Below are positions 1 to 7,434 of a stretch of 39,304 nucleotides of DNA, piece after piece. The notes under the pieces were generated by a model. It worked only from the letters and a program-made list of their open reading frames with translations, was not told the DNA's origin and did no database searches. A program made the translations under genes and the position numbers. The DNA lies in assembly GCA_041946685.1 (NCBI GenBank), contig JBHGAV010000040.1:1-39304 (forward strand), read 5' to 3'. How positions within the stretch are numbered: the first letter of the stretch is position 1; every line of letters begins with the position of its first letter. Source of the stretch: JBHGAV01 sp041946685 (GTDB lineage: Bacteria; Acidobacteriota; Terriglobia; Bryobacterales; Bryobacteraceae).

Positions 1-52
<52 letters not shown>

Positions 53-81
53 TTCCTTTTCAATGAGTTGGGGTGGCGGTG

Positions 82-1746
82 TCACCCTGCGCCGTTGGAC
101 ACCTCGGCCCTCAGGGCTTCCAGGCGAGCGAGGTCCTCACGGATGCTCGGCGCTTGCTGGCCAGCCGAAGCGATCAGTCTCTCAATCGTAGCGATCAGGT
201 TGTCGAGCCGGCGCGTGGATTCCTTTTCCACCGCACCGAGCGCTCCGCGAACGATCTCCTCCCATTGCGAGGACAGGCGCGAAAGGTTGGTGAAGACCAC
301 ATCGGGCACCTTGTGTTGGAAGTGCTTCTTCACAACGCCCTTCAGGAGAACCATCGGCGCGAGGAATGATATCAGTTCCCAGTTGCGGTCGAAGATCTTG
401 CCGACTCGCACATCGGGCGAGCGCGGATCTTCCGTGCGAATCTCGATTTGCGTGGTTCGCAGCGGGACGCCGAGGGCCTCCAAGGTCCGCTCCGAGAGCC
501 TGTTCCGGAAGTCCTGGAGAAACTGGGAAAGCTGGCGGCCTACCCGGTGAACTGGTTCGACAAAATCACCGCGGTGCTTCGCGGACAGCTCAGCCATTTC
601 GCGGGTCATGGTGGTACCAAGCCACTCGTCGAAACCATCGATCGCAGCAGCGAGGCTCCGCGTCCACCGGGGGAACTCGCGCTCCAGCCCCGCCAGCACC
701 CGCTCCGCCAGCGGCTGTTCGTCTTTCCGGAGAGTCTCCTCGAACGTCGAACGGGCCGAGCCGGCGGCGTGCCGGACGATCAGCCGCAAAGCCAGCCGCG
801 TGTCGTCCAGAGATTCCTTCTGGCCGAGAATCCTCTGTCGAAGCTGATCGCGCTCGTGATCCGCGGTCTCGGCGGCCTTCAGCGCCACGTTGAGATAGTC
901 AAGGCACTCCCCGACAAGCGAGGAGACCTTGTGACGCAGAATGGCCGCCCTCTCCTCGTCGGCCCTGGCGTGGACCTGCGACAAGAGGCTCCGGTCCAGG
1001 TCTTCACGAAGCCGCTCGAATCCCGGCCGGATCGAATAGGGGAAGAGCGGCACCGAGCCGGTCCAGTACCGCGCAAGCTGCTTCCGGACAAACTCCATGA
1101 CCTGGGCCACTTCGCTCTCGGCGAGGAGATCGACCTTGGTAAGCAGCAGCGAGATGTTGGGCGTGTAGCGGCTCAGGTTCCGGATGAGCTCAACGTCGTG
1201 CTGGGAGAGCGGCGGATCGACGCCGACGGCCACCAGGGCCATCCCCACGTTCGGCAACCAGTCCATGGAAGCATCCGTGTTGTGCTCCAGCACGCTCTCA
1301 AGTCCCGGCGTGTCGACAAACCGGATGCCACGGTAGCGTTCCATGGTCGGCAGTTGCACACGCACCAGGGCAGTCTGCTTGATGTTCTCCGGGTTCTGGG
1401 ACTCGGACAGATACTCGCCCACCCGCTCGACGGGAACCGCTTCGGTGTGGCCGTCCAGGAAGCGGACTTCGGCGCGCTCCCGGGGCCCATATTCGATTTC
1501 CGTCACCACCGCCGTGACGGGGATCACCCCAATCGGGAGCAATTTGCGGCCCAAGAGATGATTGAGGAAGCTGCTCTTGCCGGCCTTGAAACGACCAAAC
1601 ACCGCAATGTTGAGCGTCTCCTCCTGGGCGAAGGCGCGGCAACTCGCCAGGAATTCCTCCAAGGCCGTGATCTGATACCGTCCGCACATCTCCTCGGCGG
1701 CATCGAGCGCCTTTTGGATGCAGTCTTGAGTCAGAGACGGTGTCAT
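82..1746 (-). CDS. Dynamin-like GTPase (DLP 1)
   Basis: A 554-aa bacterial dynamin-like protein, a large GTPase expected to act on membranes. G1 is GRFKAGKSS at residues 51-59, G3 is DTPG at 145-148 and G4 is TKVD at 203-206. A long helical stalk follows the GTPase domain. A hydrophobic stretch around ELISFLAPMVLLKG late in the stalk is a candidate membrane-contacting tip. The reading frame extends upstream to a GTG at 1809, but the added 21 residues look non-coding. The ATG at 1746 has GAGGTGG about 9 nt upstream, so I chose it. It is the last gene of the antiporter/DUF190 strand, 105 nt after the single DUF190 gene. It is related along its length to the GTPase at 4513-6606, including a similar C-terminal ...EDLARL... 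segment. The dynamin-like class is firm; the cellular role is unknown. Confidence 0.85.
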   Translation of the reverse strand: MTPSLTQDCIQKALDAAEEMCGRYQITALEEFLASCRAFAQEETLNIAVFGRFKAGKSSFLNHLLGRKLLPIGVIPVTAVVTEIEYGPRERAEVRFLDGHTEAVPVERVGEYLSESQNPENIKQTALVRVQLPTMERYRGIRFVDTPGLESVLEHNTDASMDWLPNVGMALVAVGVDPPLSQHDVELIRNLSRYTPNISLLLTKVDLLAESEVAQVMEFVRKQLARYWTGSVPLFPYSIRPGFERLREDLDRSLLSQVHARADEERAAILRHKVSSLVGECLDYLNVALKAAETADHERDQLRQRILGQKESLDDTRLALRLIVRHAAGSARSTFEETLRKDEQPLAERVLAGLEREFPRWTRSLAAAIDGFDEWLGTTMTREMAELSAKHRGDFVEPVHRVGRQLSQFLQDFRNRLSERTLEALGVPLRTTQIEIRTEDPRSPDVRVGKIFDRNWELISFLAPMVLLKGVVKKHFQHKVPDVVFTNLSRLSSQWEEIVRGALGAVEKESTRRLDNLIATIERLIASAGQQAPSIREDLARLEALRAEVSNGAG

Positions 1747-1851
1747 CGAATCGGCCACCTCACATGGCGTTGCTGAAGCGCCTTTACGACAGCCTGGACC
1801 GCACTCCACCTGCCCCCCATGGGGAGGAGCGCACCCTCAATCAACCGCCAA

Positions 1852-2205
1852 TCAGCCGGCCTTGCCATCTGATGCCACAGCTTTCTTCTCAACCCGAATC
1901 ACTTTGACTTCGGACACGGCCAGCAGGCCGGTATCCATCATTTCCTCCACCGCCGGCACCAGCAGCGCCAGGTTCTCGGGCGAGTCGACGATCGTGATCA
2001 GAATTGGCTGATCGCGGCGGGTCAGGTGGTGCCGGTGCAACGCCGCCGTCTCCCCGTAACCCTCAAGGCCGCGAAACACCGTGGCCCCGGCAATCTTCAT
2101 TTCCCTGCATTTGTCCACGATGGCCTCATAGAGCGGCCTGCCCTGGTGCCGGTCCGCTTCCGAGATGTGGATGCGCAGGAGCTTAGCGTGTTGTGCCGGT
2201 TGCAC
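1852..2205 (-). CDS. DUF190 PII-like protein, single domain
   Basis: A 117-aa protein of the DUF190/COG1993 family, whose known structures have a PII-like ferredoxin fold. Visible family features are KLLRIHISEADRH near the N-terminus, then GATVFRGLEGYG, then DQPILITIVDSPE and the C-terminal strand VKVIRVEKK. The frame is open upstream to 2253. The GTG at 2205 is preceded by GGAGG with a 6-nt spacer and gives the family's normal N-terminus, so I chose it. The start lies inside the end of the preceding two-domain DUF190 gene (23-nt overlap), which suggests translational coupling. The ligand is unknown. By analogy to PII-like proteins it may sense a nucleotide or ion state and act on the antiporter encoded in the same operon; that part is inference. 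Confidence 0.85.
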   Translation of the reverse strand: MQPAQHAKLLRIHISEADRHQGRPLYEAIVDKCREMKIAGATVFRGLEGYGETAALHRHHLTRRDQPILITIVDSPENLALLVPAVEEMMDTGLLAVSEVKVIRVEKKAVASDGKAG

Positions 2206-2917
2206 CGGATGCCTCCGTGACCATCCGGCTGCGGACCAGCCGGACCATCTCAACGTCGGATGTGACGATCAACCCGTCCTCAAGCATCGTCTGCAATGCC
2301 TCCGCAGCGGCGACAATCTTTTCCGGGGAGTCGATCACAGAAACCATGATCGGCAGATCCCGCATGGGGTGGAAGACACTCCGCTTGTGCTGGTGCCCCT
2401 TGGCTCCGTAGCCGAGGATGCCTCGATAGACGGTGGCGCCTGCAATGTCCATCATGCGCAGCTTCCTGACGATCGCGTCGTAGAGAGGCTCGCCGTGCCA
2501 CTTGTCGTTCTCGCCCATGAAGACCCTCAACAGGGTTGCCCGCTCGCGCCTCTCCTCATGCGGCAGCTTCGGTTCCGGCTTCGGAGACTTTCGGGCGAAC
2601 TTCACGACGGTCGTGTCCTGAACCTCGATCAGGCCGTCCGTGACCATGTCGTACAGCGTCGGCAGGATCTCCTCCACTTTCTCAGCCGTCTCGATGAACT
2701 CGATGCGGATCGGCAGATGTTGCGCCAGTTCCTCGACTTTGGGCGTGTGCAACTCACGGTGGGAGCCGAAGCCGGAGTAGGCTCGCGTGGCCGTGGCTCC
2801 GGTTACTCCCTTGTGCATGAGGAAGGCCATGATCGAGTTGTGCAAGGCGGCCATGTGATGCTGGGTTTCTTCGTTGATGAAGATGACCACCCGTTTTGCG
2901 GGGCCTTTTGCCAGCAT
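2183..2917 (-). CDS. Tandem two-domain DUF190 PII-like protein
   Basis: A 244-aa protein with two DUF190 units in one chain. The first spans about residues 8-107 (KRVVIFINEET, then GATATRAYSGFG). The second spans about 127-233 (TLLRVFMGENDKWHG, then GATVYRGILGYG, then DLPIMVSVIDSPEK). A charged linker rich in Lys, Pro and Glu separates them. The second unit keeps the canonical GATVxRGxxGYG signature and closely resembles the separate single-domain protein encoded downstream. The first unit has diverged. The ATG at 2917 follows a strong AGGAGG. It lies 20 nt after the antiporter stop codon, so the three genes are almost certainly cotranscribed. Usual family members have one domain of about 110 aa, so the fusion is unusual. 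A regulatory role on the antiporter is inferred. Confidence 0.85.
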   Translation of the reverse strand: MLAKGPAKRVVIFINEETQHHMAALHNSIMAFLMHKGVTGATATRAYSGFGSHRELHTPKVEELAQHLPIRIEFIETAEKVEEILPTLYDMVTDGLIEVQDTTVVKFARKSPKPEPKLPHEERRERATLLRVFMGENDKWHGEPLYDAIVRKLRMMDIAGATVYRGILGYGAKGHQHKRSVFHPMRDLPIMVSVIDSPEKIVAAAEALQTMLEDGLIVTSDVEMVRLVRSRMVTEASGATGTTR

Positions 2918-2937
2918 TTCACCTCCTTCTTAAGCTC

Positions 2938-4146
2938 TTAGGAATCCAGGTCTCCGACAGGTTCTCCGTAAACCGACTCCTTCAATTCCCGTTGTTGATC
3001 GGGCAACAGGTGCCGCGGCATGAACCGGGCATTGGCGATGGCCGTCGGGATGACCGCGCTTCCAATGACCGTCGCCACCAGGTGCGAGTACTGTGTCTGA
3101 TCGATGATGCCGTGGTTCAGACCGAACAAAGCGGAGATGGTCCCGAACGTCAGGCCGGTGGACATCATCAATGAGTAATAAGTTCCTTCATGTCCGCTAT
3201 AGCCGAAGGCACGAACCGTCGGCAACAGCCCTGCCAGCTTCGATCCCATCTTCGCCAGAAACAACGCCACAAAGACGAGAGGAGCAGCCACCAGGGCCGG
3301 CACCGATACGAAGCTCCCGGCCCGTATGAAGTAGAACGGCGTCAACAAGCCAAAGGTCAGCGTTCGAAGCCGCCGGATCAGGAAGTGATCCTTCCCGACG
3401 GTTCCCGCCAGCACCATCCCGATCAGGTAGGCCGGCAGAACCGCTTCGCTCCCCGACCAGACTGCCAGCCCGCCGAGGCCGAACAGAAGAAAGAGCAGGT
3501 ACTTTGTCTCCAGCTCGGACACCCGCCCGCCGTAGCGATCGAATATCCACGGTGTGACGAACGGCAGCACCAGAAAGACCACAAGGCCGGCCCCCAGGAA
3601 CATAAGTGTCCTCACCGTGAAGGGCGAGAAGATCAGTCCGAGCGCGATCACTGTTCCCAAGTCGTTGATGAAGCACGCCGCCAGAATGGCCTTGCCGTAG
3701 GTGGTCTGGTTGAAGCCGAGTTCCAGCATCACCGCATAGACAACGGCAACGGAGGTCGTGGAAAGCGCCACGCCGACCAGCCAACTGGCCCGCCAGTTCC
3801 AGCCGACGACAAAGTGGGCGACCAGCGCTGCGCCGAAAAACGGCGCCAGAAACCCGACCAGACCTACGGCTGTCGACTCCCGCCACTTAGCGCGGAATAC
3901 ATCGGGGTCAAGCTCGGCGCCGGCCAGGAAAGTCAATACGATGGCGCCGGTGCCGGCAAGGAATGTGACCCACTCCACCTTCGCGCCCAGGGCGTCGCTG
4001 CCCGCCACCGCCGCGATGGCGAACTGAGCCGCCGTGCCCACTAAGATCTCGGAGAGCGCGGTGGAAACCTTGAGCCAGTTGGCGACGAGGACCGCGGCCA
4101 ATGCCAGCAGCAGCCAAAGCGCCGCAACGAACCAAACCTGATCCAT
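2938..4146 (-). CDS. CPA2-type cation/proton antiporter (ND motif)
   Basis: A 402-aa polytopic inner-membrane protein with about 12-13 hydrophobic segments and no long cytosolic tail, so it lacks a KTN/TrkA-N domain. It has the CPA2 pattern: SEILVG in the first third, FLAGAELD, and the ion-binding pair N-D in CFINDLGTV. It probably exchanges Na+ or K+ for H+. The frame can start at a TTG at 4161, but the ATG at 4146 has GGGAG about 8 nt upstream and begins directly with the first membrane helix, so I chose it. It is the first gene of the minus-strand operon with the two DUF190 genes and dynamin-like GTPase 1. The missing cytosolic regulatory domain fits control by separate PII-like proteins, which is inference. 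Confidence 0.85.
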   Translation of the reverse strand: MDQVWFVAALWLLLALAAVLVANWLKVSTALSEILVGTAAQFAIAAVAGSDALGAKVEWVTFLAGTGAIVLTFLAGAELDPDVFRAKWRESTAVGLVGFLAPFFGAALVAHFVVGWNWRASWLVGVALSTTSVAVVYAVMLELGFNQTTYGKAILAACFINDLGTVIALGLIFSPFTVRTLMFLGAGLVVFLVLPFVTPWIFDRYGGRVSELETKYLLFLLFGLGGLAVWSGSEAVLPAYLIGMVLAGTVGKDHFLIRRLRTLTFGLLTPFYFIRAGSFVSVPALVAAPLVFVALFLAKMGSKLAGLLPTVRAFGYSGHEGTYYSLMMSTGLTFGTISALFGLNHGIIDQTQYSHLVATVIGSAVIPTAIANARFMPRHLLPDQQRELKESVYGEPVGDLDS

Positions 4147-4223
4147 CCAAGGATCTCCCAACAGGATTTCGTTGTAGTCTGCTGCAGGAGGCGTATGCGA
4201 CCTGCTCCCACAGCGAAACCACT

Positions 4224-4410
4224 GTAGGAGTCATTGGCCGCTGGAAACGGCGTTCAGCGGACTCCACCGCTTTCTCCTCAAGTATACAGCCCGACGAAGC
4301 CCTTCATCAACAGCACCGTGACCCTTGTCTGCGCCGGGACTTCGGTGGACAATGAAATCAGGGTGTTGGAGTTCACCTTATAACCGCCCGGATGGGCAGA
4401 TGACTCCTAC
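4224..4410. repeat. 187-bp segment bounded by 11-bp inverted repeats
   Basis: GTAGGAGTCAT at 4224-4234 is matched exactly by its reverse complement at 4400-4410. After two mismatches or wobbles, three more pairs (4237-4239 with 4395-4397) extend the match inward. No matching flanking target duplication is visible. It could be a small decayed mobile element of MITE type, or chance repeats in a regulatory region. Confidence 0.3.
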
Positions 4411-4460
4411 GAGGGGTTCTCCTCGAGGGGAGTTCCTTCCCATCGCGGGAATCCCTGAGA

Positions 4461-4489
4461 CTGGCGTCTCGCCAGCCGCACGGCTGGCG
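4461..4489 (+). promoter_or_regulatory. Mutually exclusive hairpins before dynamin-like GTPase 2
   Basis: Hairpin A pairs CTGGCG (4461-4466) with CGCCAG (4470-4475) across TCT. Hairpin B pairs CGCCAGCCG (4470-4478) with CGGCTGGCG (4481-4489). Both use 4470-4475, so only one can form at a time. The ribosome binding site AGGGAGG starts 12 nt downstream at 4501. This arrangement suits leader-based control of the 4513-9295 operon. That role is inferred, and no T-run follows hairpin B. Confidence 0.4.
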
Positions 4490-4512
4490 ATAGTTGTGGC
4501 AGGGAGGCCCGA

Positions 4513-6606
4513 TTGGCGACTTCAAGCCCGCTGAACGAATCGCAGCAGCGGCGGCTGCTCAGCAGCGCGAAGTACGCCGACAAACTGCTGTCGGATGTCG
4601 AGGCGATCCTCAACGCCTCCGAATCGAAGACCATCTTCCCCAGGTACCGTCAGGATGTCTCACCGTCCCAGGCCAAGCTGATCCGCCACTCCATAGCCCG
4701 CTTTCGGGACCAGTTGGCGCGCGTGATGGACGGCCTGGGCATCGTGCACGAGGGGCCGGGCTTCGGGTCGATTCACTCCATCCGCGTCGCGTTGGGCTTC
4801 ATCCAGATCGCCATCCAGGAAATGGCGCCTCACTACCTGCGCGGCTATGGCGAGGTCCCGGAGAACGCCGTGCCGCAGCTTCAGGGACTTTGCGCGGAGC
4901 TGGAGGGGCTGCTGGAGAGACTGGATTCCTCCCTGGCACAGGGGCCTTTGGCCGACCTGAACGCAAGGCTGGAGCGGCTCGGGAAGGCAGACGGCGGCGC
5001 CGACGCGCTTCGTCTCTTGGACCGGATCATTTCTGACCGCGGTCTGGTGGAACTCAGGCCGCGTCTGTCGACCATCGTGGAGCGGCTGGAGTCCAACCGT
5101 TATGAGATCGCCGTGTTCGGCCGGGTGAGCTCGGGGAAATCCTCGCTTCTCAATCACGTCCTGCAGACCACCGTGCTGCCCGTTGGTGTCACACCAATCA
5201 CGGCGGTGCCCACCCGCCTGATCCACGGCCGCGAGCCTCTGTTGAGGGTTAGTTTTGCCGACCGCCGCACGGAAGAGCGGCCGATCGAACACCTGCCGGA
5301 GTTCGTGAGCGAGGTCCACAATCCCGCCAATACCAAGGGGGTCGTTCGCCTGGTGGTGGAGCTCCCTTCCGAGCGGCTCAGCAATGGACTCGGCTTTGTG
5401 GACACTCCCGGCCTGGGATCCCTTGCCACGGCGGGCGCGGCGGAGACACTGGCCTACCTGCCGCAGTGCGATCTTGGCGTAGTCCTTGTGAGCGCCGGGA
5501 GTCCGATCAACGACGAGGATCTCTCGACGATCCGCGCTCTGTACGAATCCGCAATCCCGGTGAAGATCTTGCTGAGCAAGGCGGATCTGCTCTCGGCCTC
5601 GGACCTGGATTCCGCGCTGGAGTACACGAGGAGGCAGGCGCGTTCCCAATTGGCTGTCGAGGTCAGCGTTCATCCGGTGAGTACGGCCCCGTCGCACGCG
5701 CAGCTTCTGGACGACTGGTTCGACAAGGAGATTGCCCCCCTCTACCAGCGGCACCAGGAACTGGCGCAAGAATCGATCCGGAGGAAGACGGGCGCGCTGC
5801 GTGAGGCGGTGGTGACGGCGCTGAGAACGAGATTGAATCGCGCCGAGGGCGCGCGGGTTCCAAGGAAGGACAAGCTCCTCGGGCTCGAGCGCGATTTGCG
5901 CGACGCCGCCGGCAGGATCGAGAGATCCAGGAGATTCTGTCTGGACGCCGCCGGCGAGATTCGTGTTCTGGCTCCGCGCGCACTGGAGGAGGCGGCAACG
6001 GCTTTGTTGGCGGCGTGGGAAGGCGCCGCCGGAGTAACCGCCCCTGGCGAGGGCGTTGCGGCCGCAGTCGCTCGAACGGCTGCCTCGGCGGCCGGAGCAG
6101 TCCACAACCATCTCCAGGAACTCGCCCGGCTGCTGGCCGAAGCGCTGCAGCGGACCGCGGACGCGCTCGGAAGCGATGATGCTCCGGGGGAGGAGGAGCT
6201 CGCGCTGCCGCTTCGTGAGATGCCGCGCTTTGATCCGCCACCGATCGATTTGCAGCTCCCGAGGCCGTGGTTTCCTCTTCCCAGGACGCTTGCGCGCCGC
6301 CGGCTGGGGCGAAGGTTGCGGTCCGTCCTGGGAGAGCCTCTCTCGAAGGCTTTCGCGACGCACGCGCGGCTGGTCGAGGACTGGAGCCGGAAGGCTCTGG
6401 CGGAACTCCAGGCACGGTTCGACTCCTCCGCCGACCTGTACCGGGCTCAACTTTCCAGGCTGATCGGTCAAGGCGCTTTGTCGGCAGACGAACAGCGGGC
6501 GATTCAGGAGGATCTTGCCCGTCTGGGGGTTGTTGACGCAGCCCCCGATGATGCGTCCCGCAAAGCTGCCGTGACGGTTTCGGCCTCTCCACCCGCGGGG
6601 AGCTAG
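4513..6606 (+). CDS. Dynamin-like GTPase (DLP 2)
   Basis: A 697-aa dynamin-like GTPase with an extra N-terminal helical region of about 190 aa before the GTPase domain. G1 is GRVSSGKSS at residues 203-211, G3 is DTPG at 297-300, and G4 is SKAD at 355-358 in place of the usual T/NKxD. The stalk is Ala/Leu/Arg-rich. The position matching the hydrophobic tip of GTPase 1 instead holds PRPWFPLPRTLARRRLGRR, a proline- and arginine-rich patch that could contact acidic lipids. It starts at TTG 4513 with AGGGAGG 5 nt upstream. It heads a tight plus-strand operon with a PH-like protein, an MFS transporter and a metallophosphoesterase. Bacterial dynamin-like proteins often work as unequal pairs, and GTPase 1 lies on the opposite strand 2.8 kb away. 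Confidence 0.85.
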   Translation: MATSSPLNESQQRRLLSSAKYADKLLSDVEAILNASESKTIFPRYRQDVSPSQAKLIRHSIARFRDQLARVMDGLGIVHEGPGFGSIHSIRVALGFIQIAIQEMAPHYLRGYGEVPENAVPQLQGLCAELEGLLERLDSSLAQGPLADLNARLERLGKADGGADALRLLDRIISDRGLVELRPRLSTIVERLESNRYEIAVFGRVSSGKSSLLNHVLQTTVLPVGVTPITAVPTRLIHGREPLLRVSFADRRTEERPIEHLPEFVSEVHNPANTKGVVRLVVELPSERLSNGLGFVDTPGLGSLATAGAAETLAYLPQCDLGVVLVSAGSPINDEDLSTIRALYESAIPVKILLSKADLLSASDLDSALEYTRRQARSQLAVEVSVHPVSTAPSHAQLLDDWFDKEIAPLYQRHQELAQESIRRKTGALREAVVTALRTRLNRAEGARVPRKDKLLGLERDLRDAAGRIERSRRFCLDAAGEIRVLAPRALEEAATALLAAWEGAAGVTAPGEGVAAAVARTAASAAGAVHNHLQELARLLAEALQRTADALGSDDAPGEEELALPLREMPRFDPPPIDLQLPRPWFPLPRTLARRRLGRRLRSVLGEPLSKAFATHARLVEDWSRKALAELQARFDSSADLYRAQLSRLIGQGALSADEQRAIQEDLARLGVVDAAPDDASRKAAVTVSASPPAGS

Positions 6607-6609
6607 GGG

Positions 6610-7434
6610 GTGGACTCCCGGGATTATATCTTCTCCTTCGGCCTCGAATCGCTTTCCGAGGTTCCGCCGGACTTCGATTTGCCCCCAGACCTTGACGCGC
6701 TGGAGGCCGGCGTGTTTCTTCCCCAAAGCGAAAAGGACTGGTTGGGCCGCCGCAAGTATCCTGCGCGGATTCTGCTGTTGACCGGGCGGGAAGTGGTCCT
6801 GGCGGCGCATCCTGCTTCTGGAGAGCCGCTGACCAGGGTTCCGCTTGGCTGCCTCGAAAGCGCCGAGTGCGGCCGCATCCTGCTTATGGGGTGGATCACG
6901 CTGTTCTGGGCGGGCGGCAACAGGAACCTGCAATATAACACCGGCACGGCCGGTCCAGTCGAGGCGTTCATCAAGAAGTTCATGGACCGATGGTTGCCGC
7001 AGGCGCCGGAACGGGCCGCTGGAGACTGCCTGACCTTCGGAAAATCGCTTGACCTGAAGTTCGGGTACGCACGATCGGCCGAACTGCTGCCCGGGGAAAG
7101 CCTGCTTCTTCAGTTTTTCCAGCCGGCGTCTTTCGGCGGGCGTCGAGCCGGCATATTCCGAAAAAGGGTTTGGCAAGCCGGGGACTTACTGGCGGCAACT
7201 TCGCGCCGGCTGCTCTGGATCACCGAGAGACACCGGGCGCAATACGAGCCATACGGCACGGTCAGCCGTTCCGCCCCCCTGGCGTTCGTGTCAGGCCTGC
7301 GGAGCAGGTGGGTAAGCGGCGTCGGGGACATGGAAGTCATTGTGGGCACCGGCCTCTCATGGCGCCTTCCTCTCAGAGATTCCGAGGAGGGGGATGCGCG
7401 AAAGTTCGAGGCGGCCCTGGGAGGGTTGATATGA
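6610..7434 (+). CDS. Hypothetical protein, possible tandem bacterial PH-type domains
   Basis: A 274-aa soluble protein with no signal peptide or membrane helix. It seems to have two beta-rich halves, about residues 40-135 and 155-274. Each contains the pattern of a strand with LLLTGRE or LLAATSRRLLWITE, further strands, and a closing amphipathic helix (VEAFIKKFMDRWL and ARKFEAALGGL). That layout resembles bacterial PH/GRAM-like domains, but I cannot confirm the family without a profile or structure search. The GTG at 6610 lies 3 nt after the GTPase 2 stop codon, with GGAG overlapping that stop region. The next gene overlaps its stop by 4 nt. The position suggests a dedicated partner of dynamin-like GTPase 2, perhaps for lipid binding; this is inference. 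Confidence 0.6.
   Translation: MDSRDYIFSFGLESLSEVPPDFDLPPDLDALEAGVFLPQSEKDWLGRRKYPARILLLTGREVVLAAHPASGEPLTRVPLGCLESAECGRILLMGWITLFWAGGNRNLQYNTGTAGPVEAFIKKFMDRWLPQAPERAAGDCLTFGKSLDLKFGYARSAELLPGESLLLQFFQPASFGGRRAGIFRKRVWQAGDLLAATSRRLLWITERHRAQYEPYGTVSRSAPLAFVSGLRSRWVSGVGDMEVIVGTGLSWRLPLRDSEEGDARKFEAALGGLI

Larger units (their letters stand above)
4162..4512. other. 350-bp divergent intergenic region with inverted repeats
   Basis: This region separates the two divergent operons and must hold both promoters, although I see no convincing -35/-10 pair. An 11-bp perfect inverted repeat (4224-4234 GTAGGAGTCAT, 4400-4410 ATGACTCCTAC) can extend to 14 pairs over 16 positions, and its outer ends are 187 bp apart. 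Inside it, 4282-4380 reads as 33 codons with G or C in 27 third positions and ends in TAA at 4381-4383. This may be a gene remnant or a very small gene. Near the GTPase 2 start there are two alternative hairpins (4461-4475 and 4470-4489). Confidence 0.5.

Noticed and set aside
448..1776. 442-aa plus-strand open frame opposite dynamin-like GTPase 1
   Set aside because: It lies entirely antisense to a gene with clear G1, G3 and G4 motifs. Long antisense frames are expected in GC-rich DNA, and its translation shows no family motif.
1815..1824. Palindrome CCCCATGGGG between the DUF190 gene and GTPase 1
   Set aside because: It is short and purely GC-driven with an NcoI-like core, so it is likely by chance in this composition.
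4660..7176. 838-aa minus-strand open frame
   Set aside because: It is antisense to GTPase 2 and the PH-like gene. The translation is Arg/Gln/Pro-rich without domains, as typical for a shadow frame.
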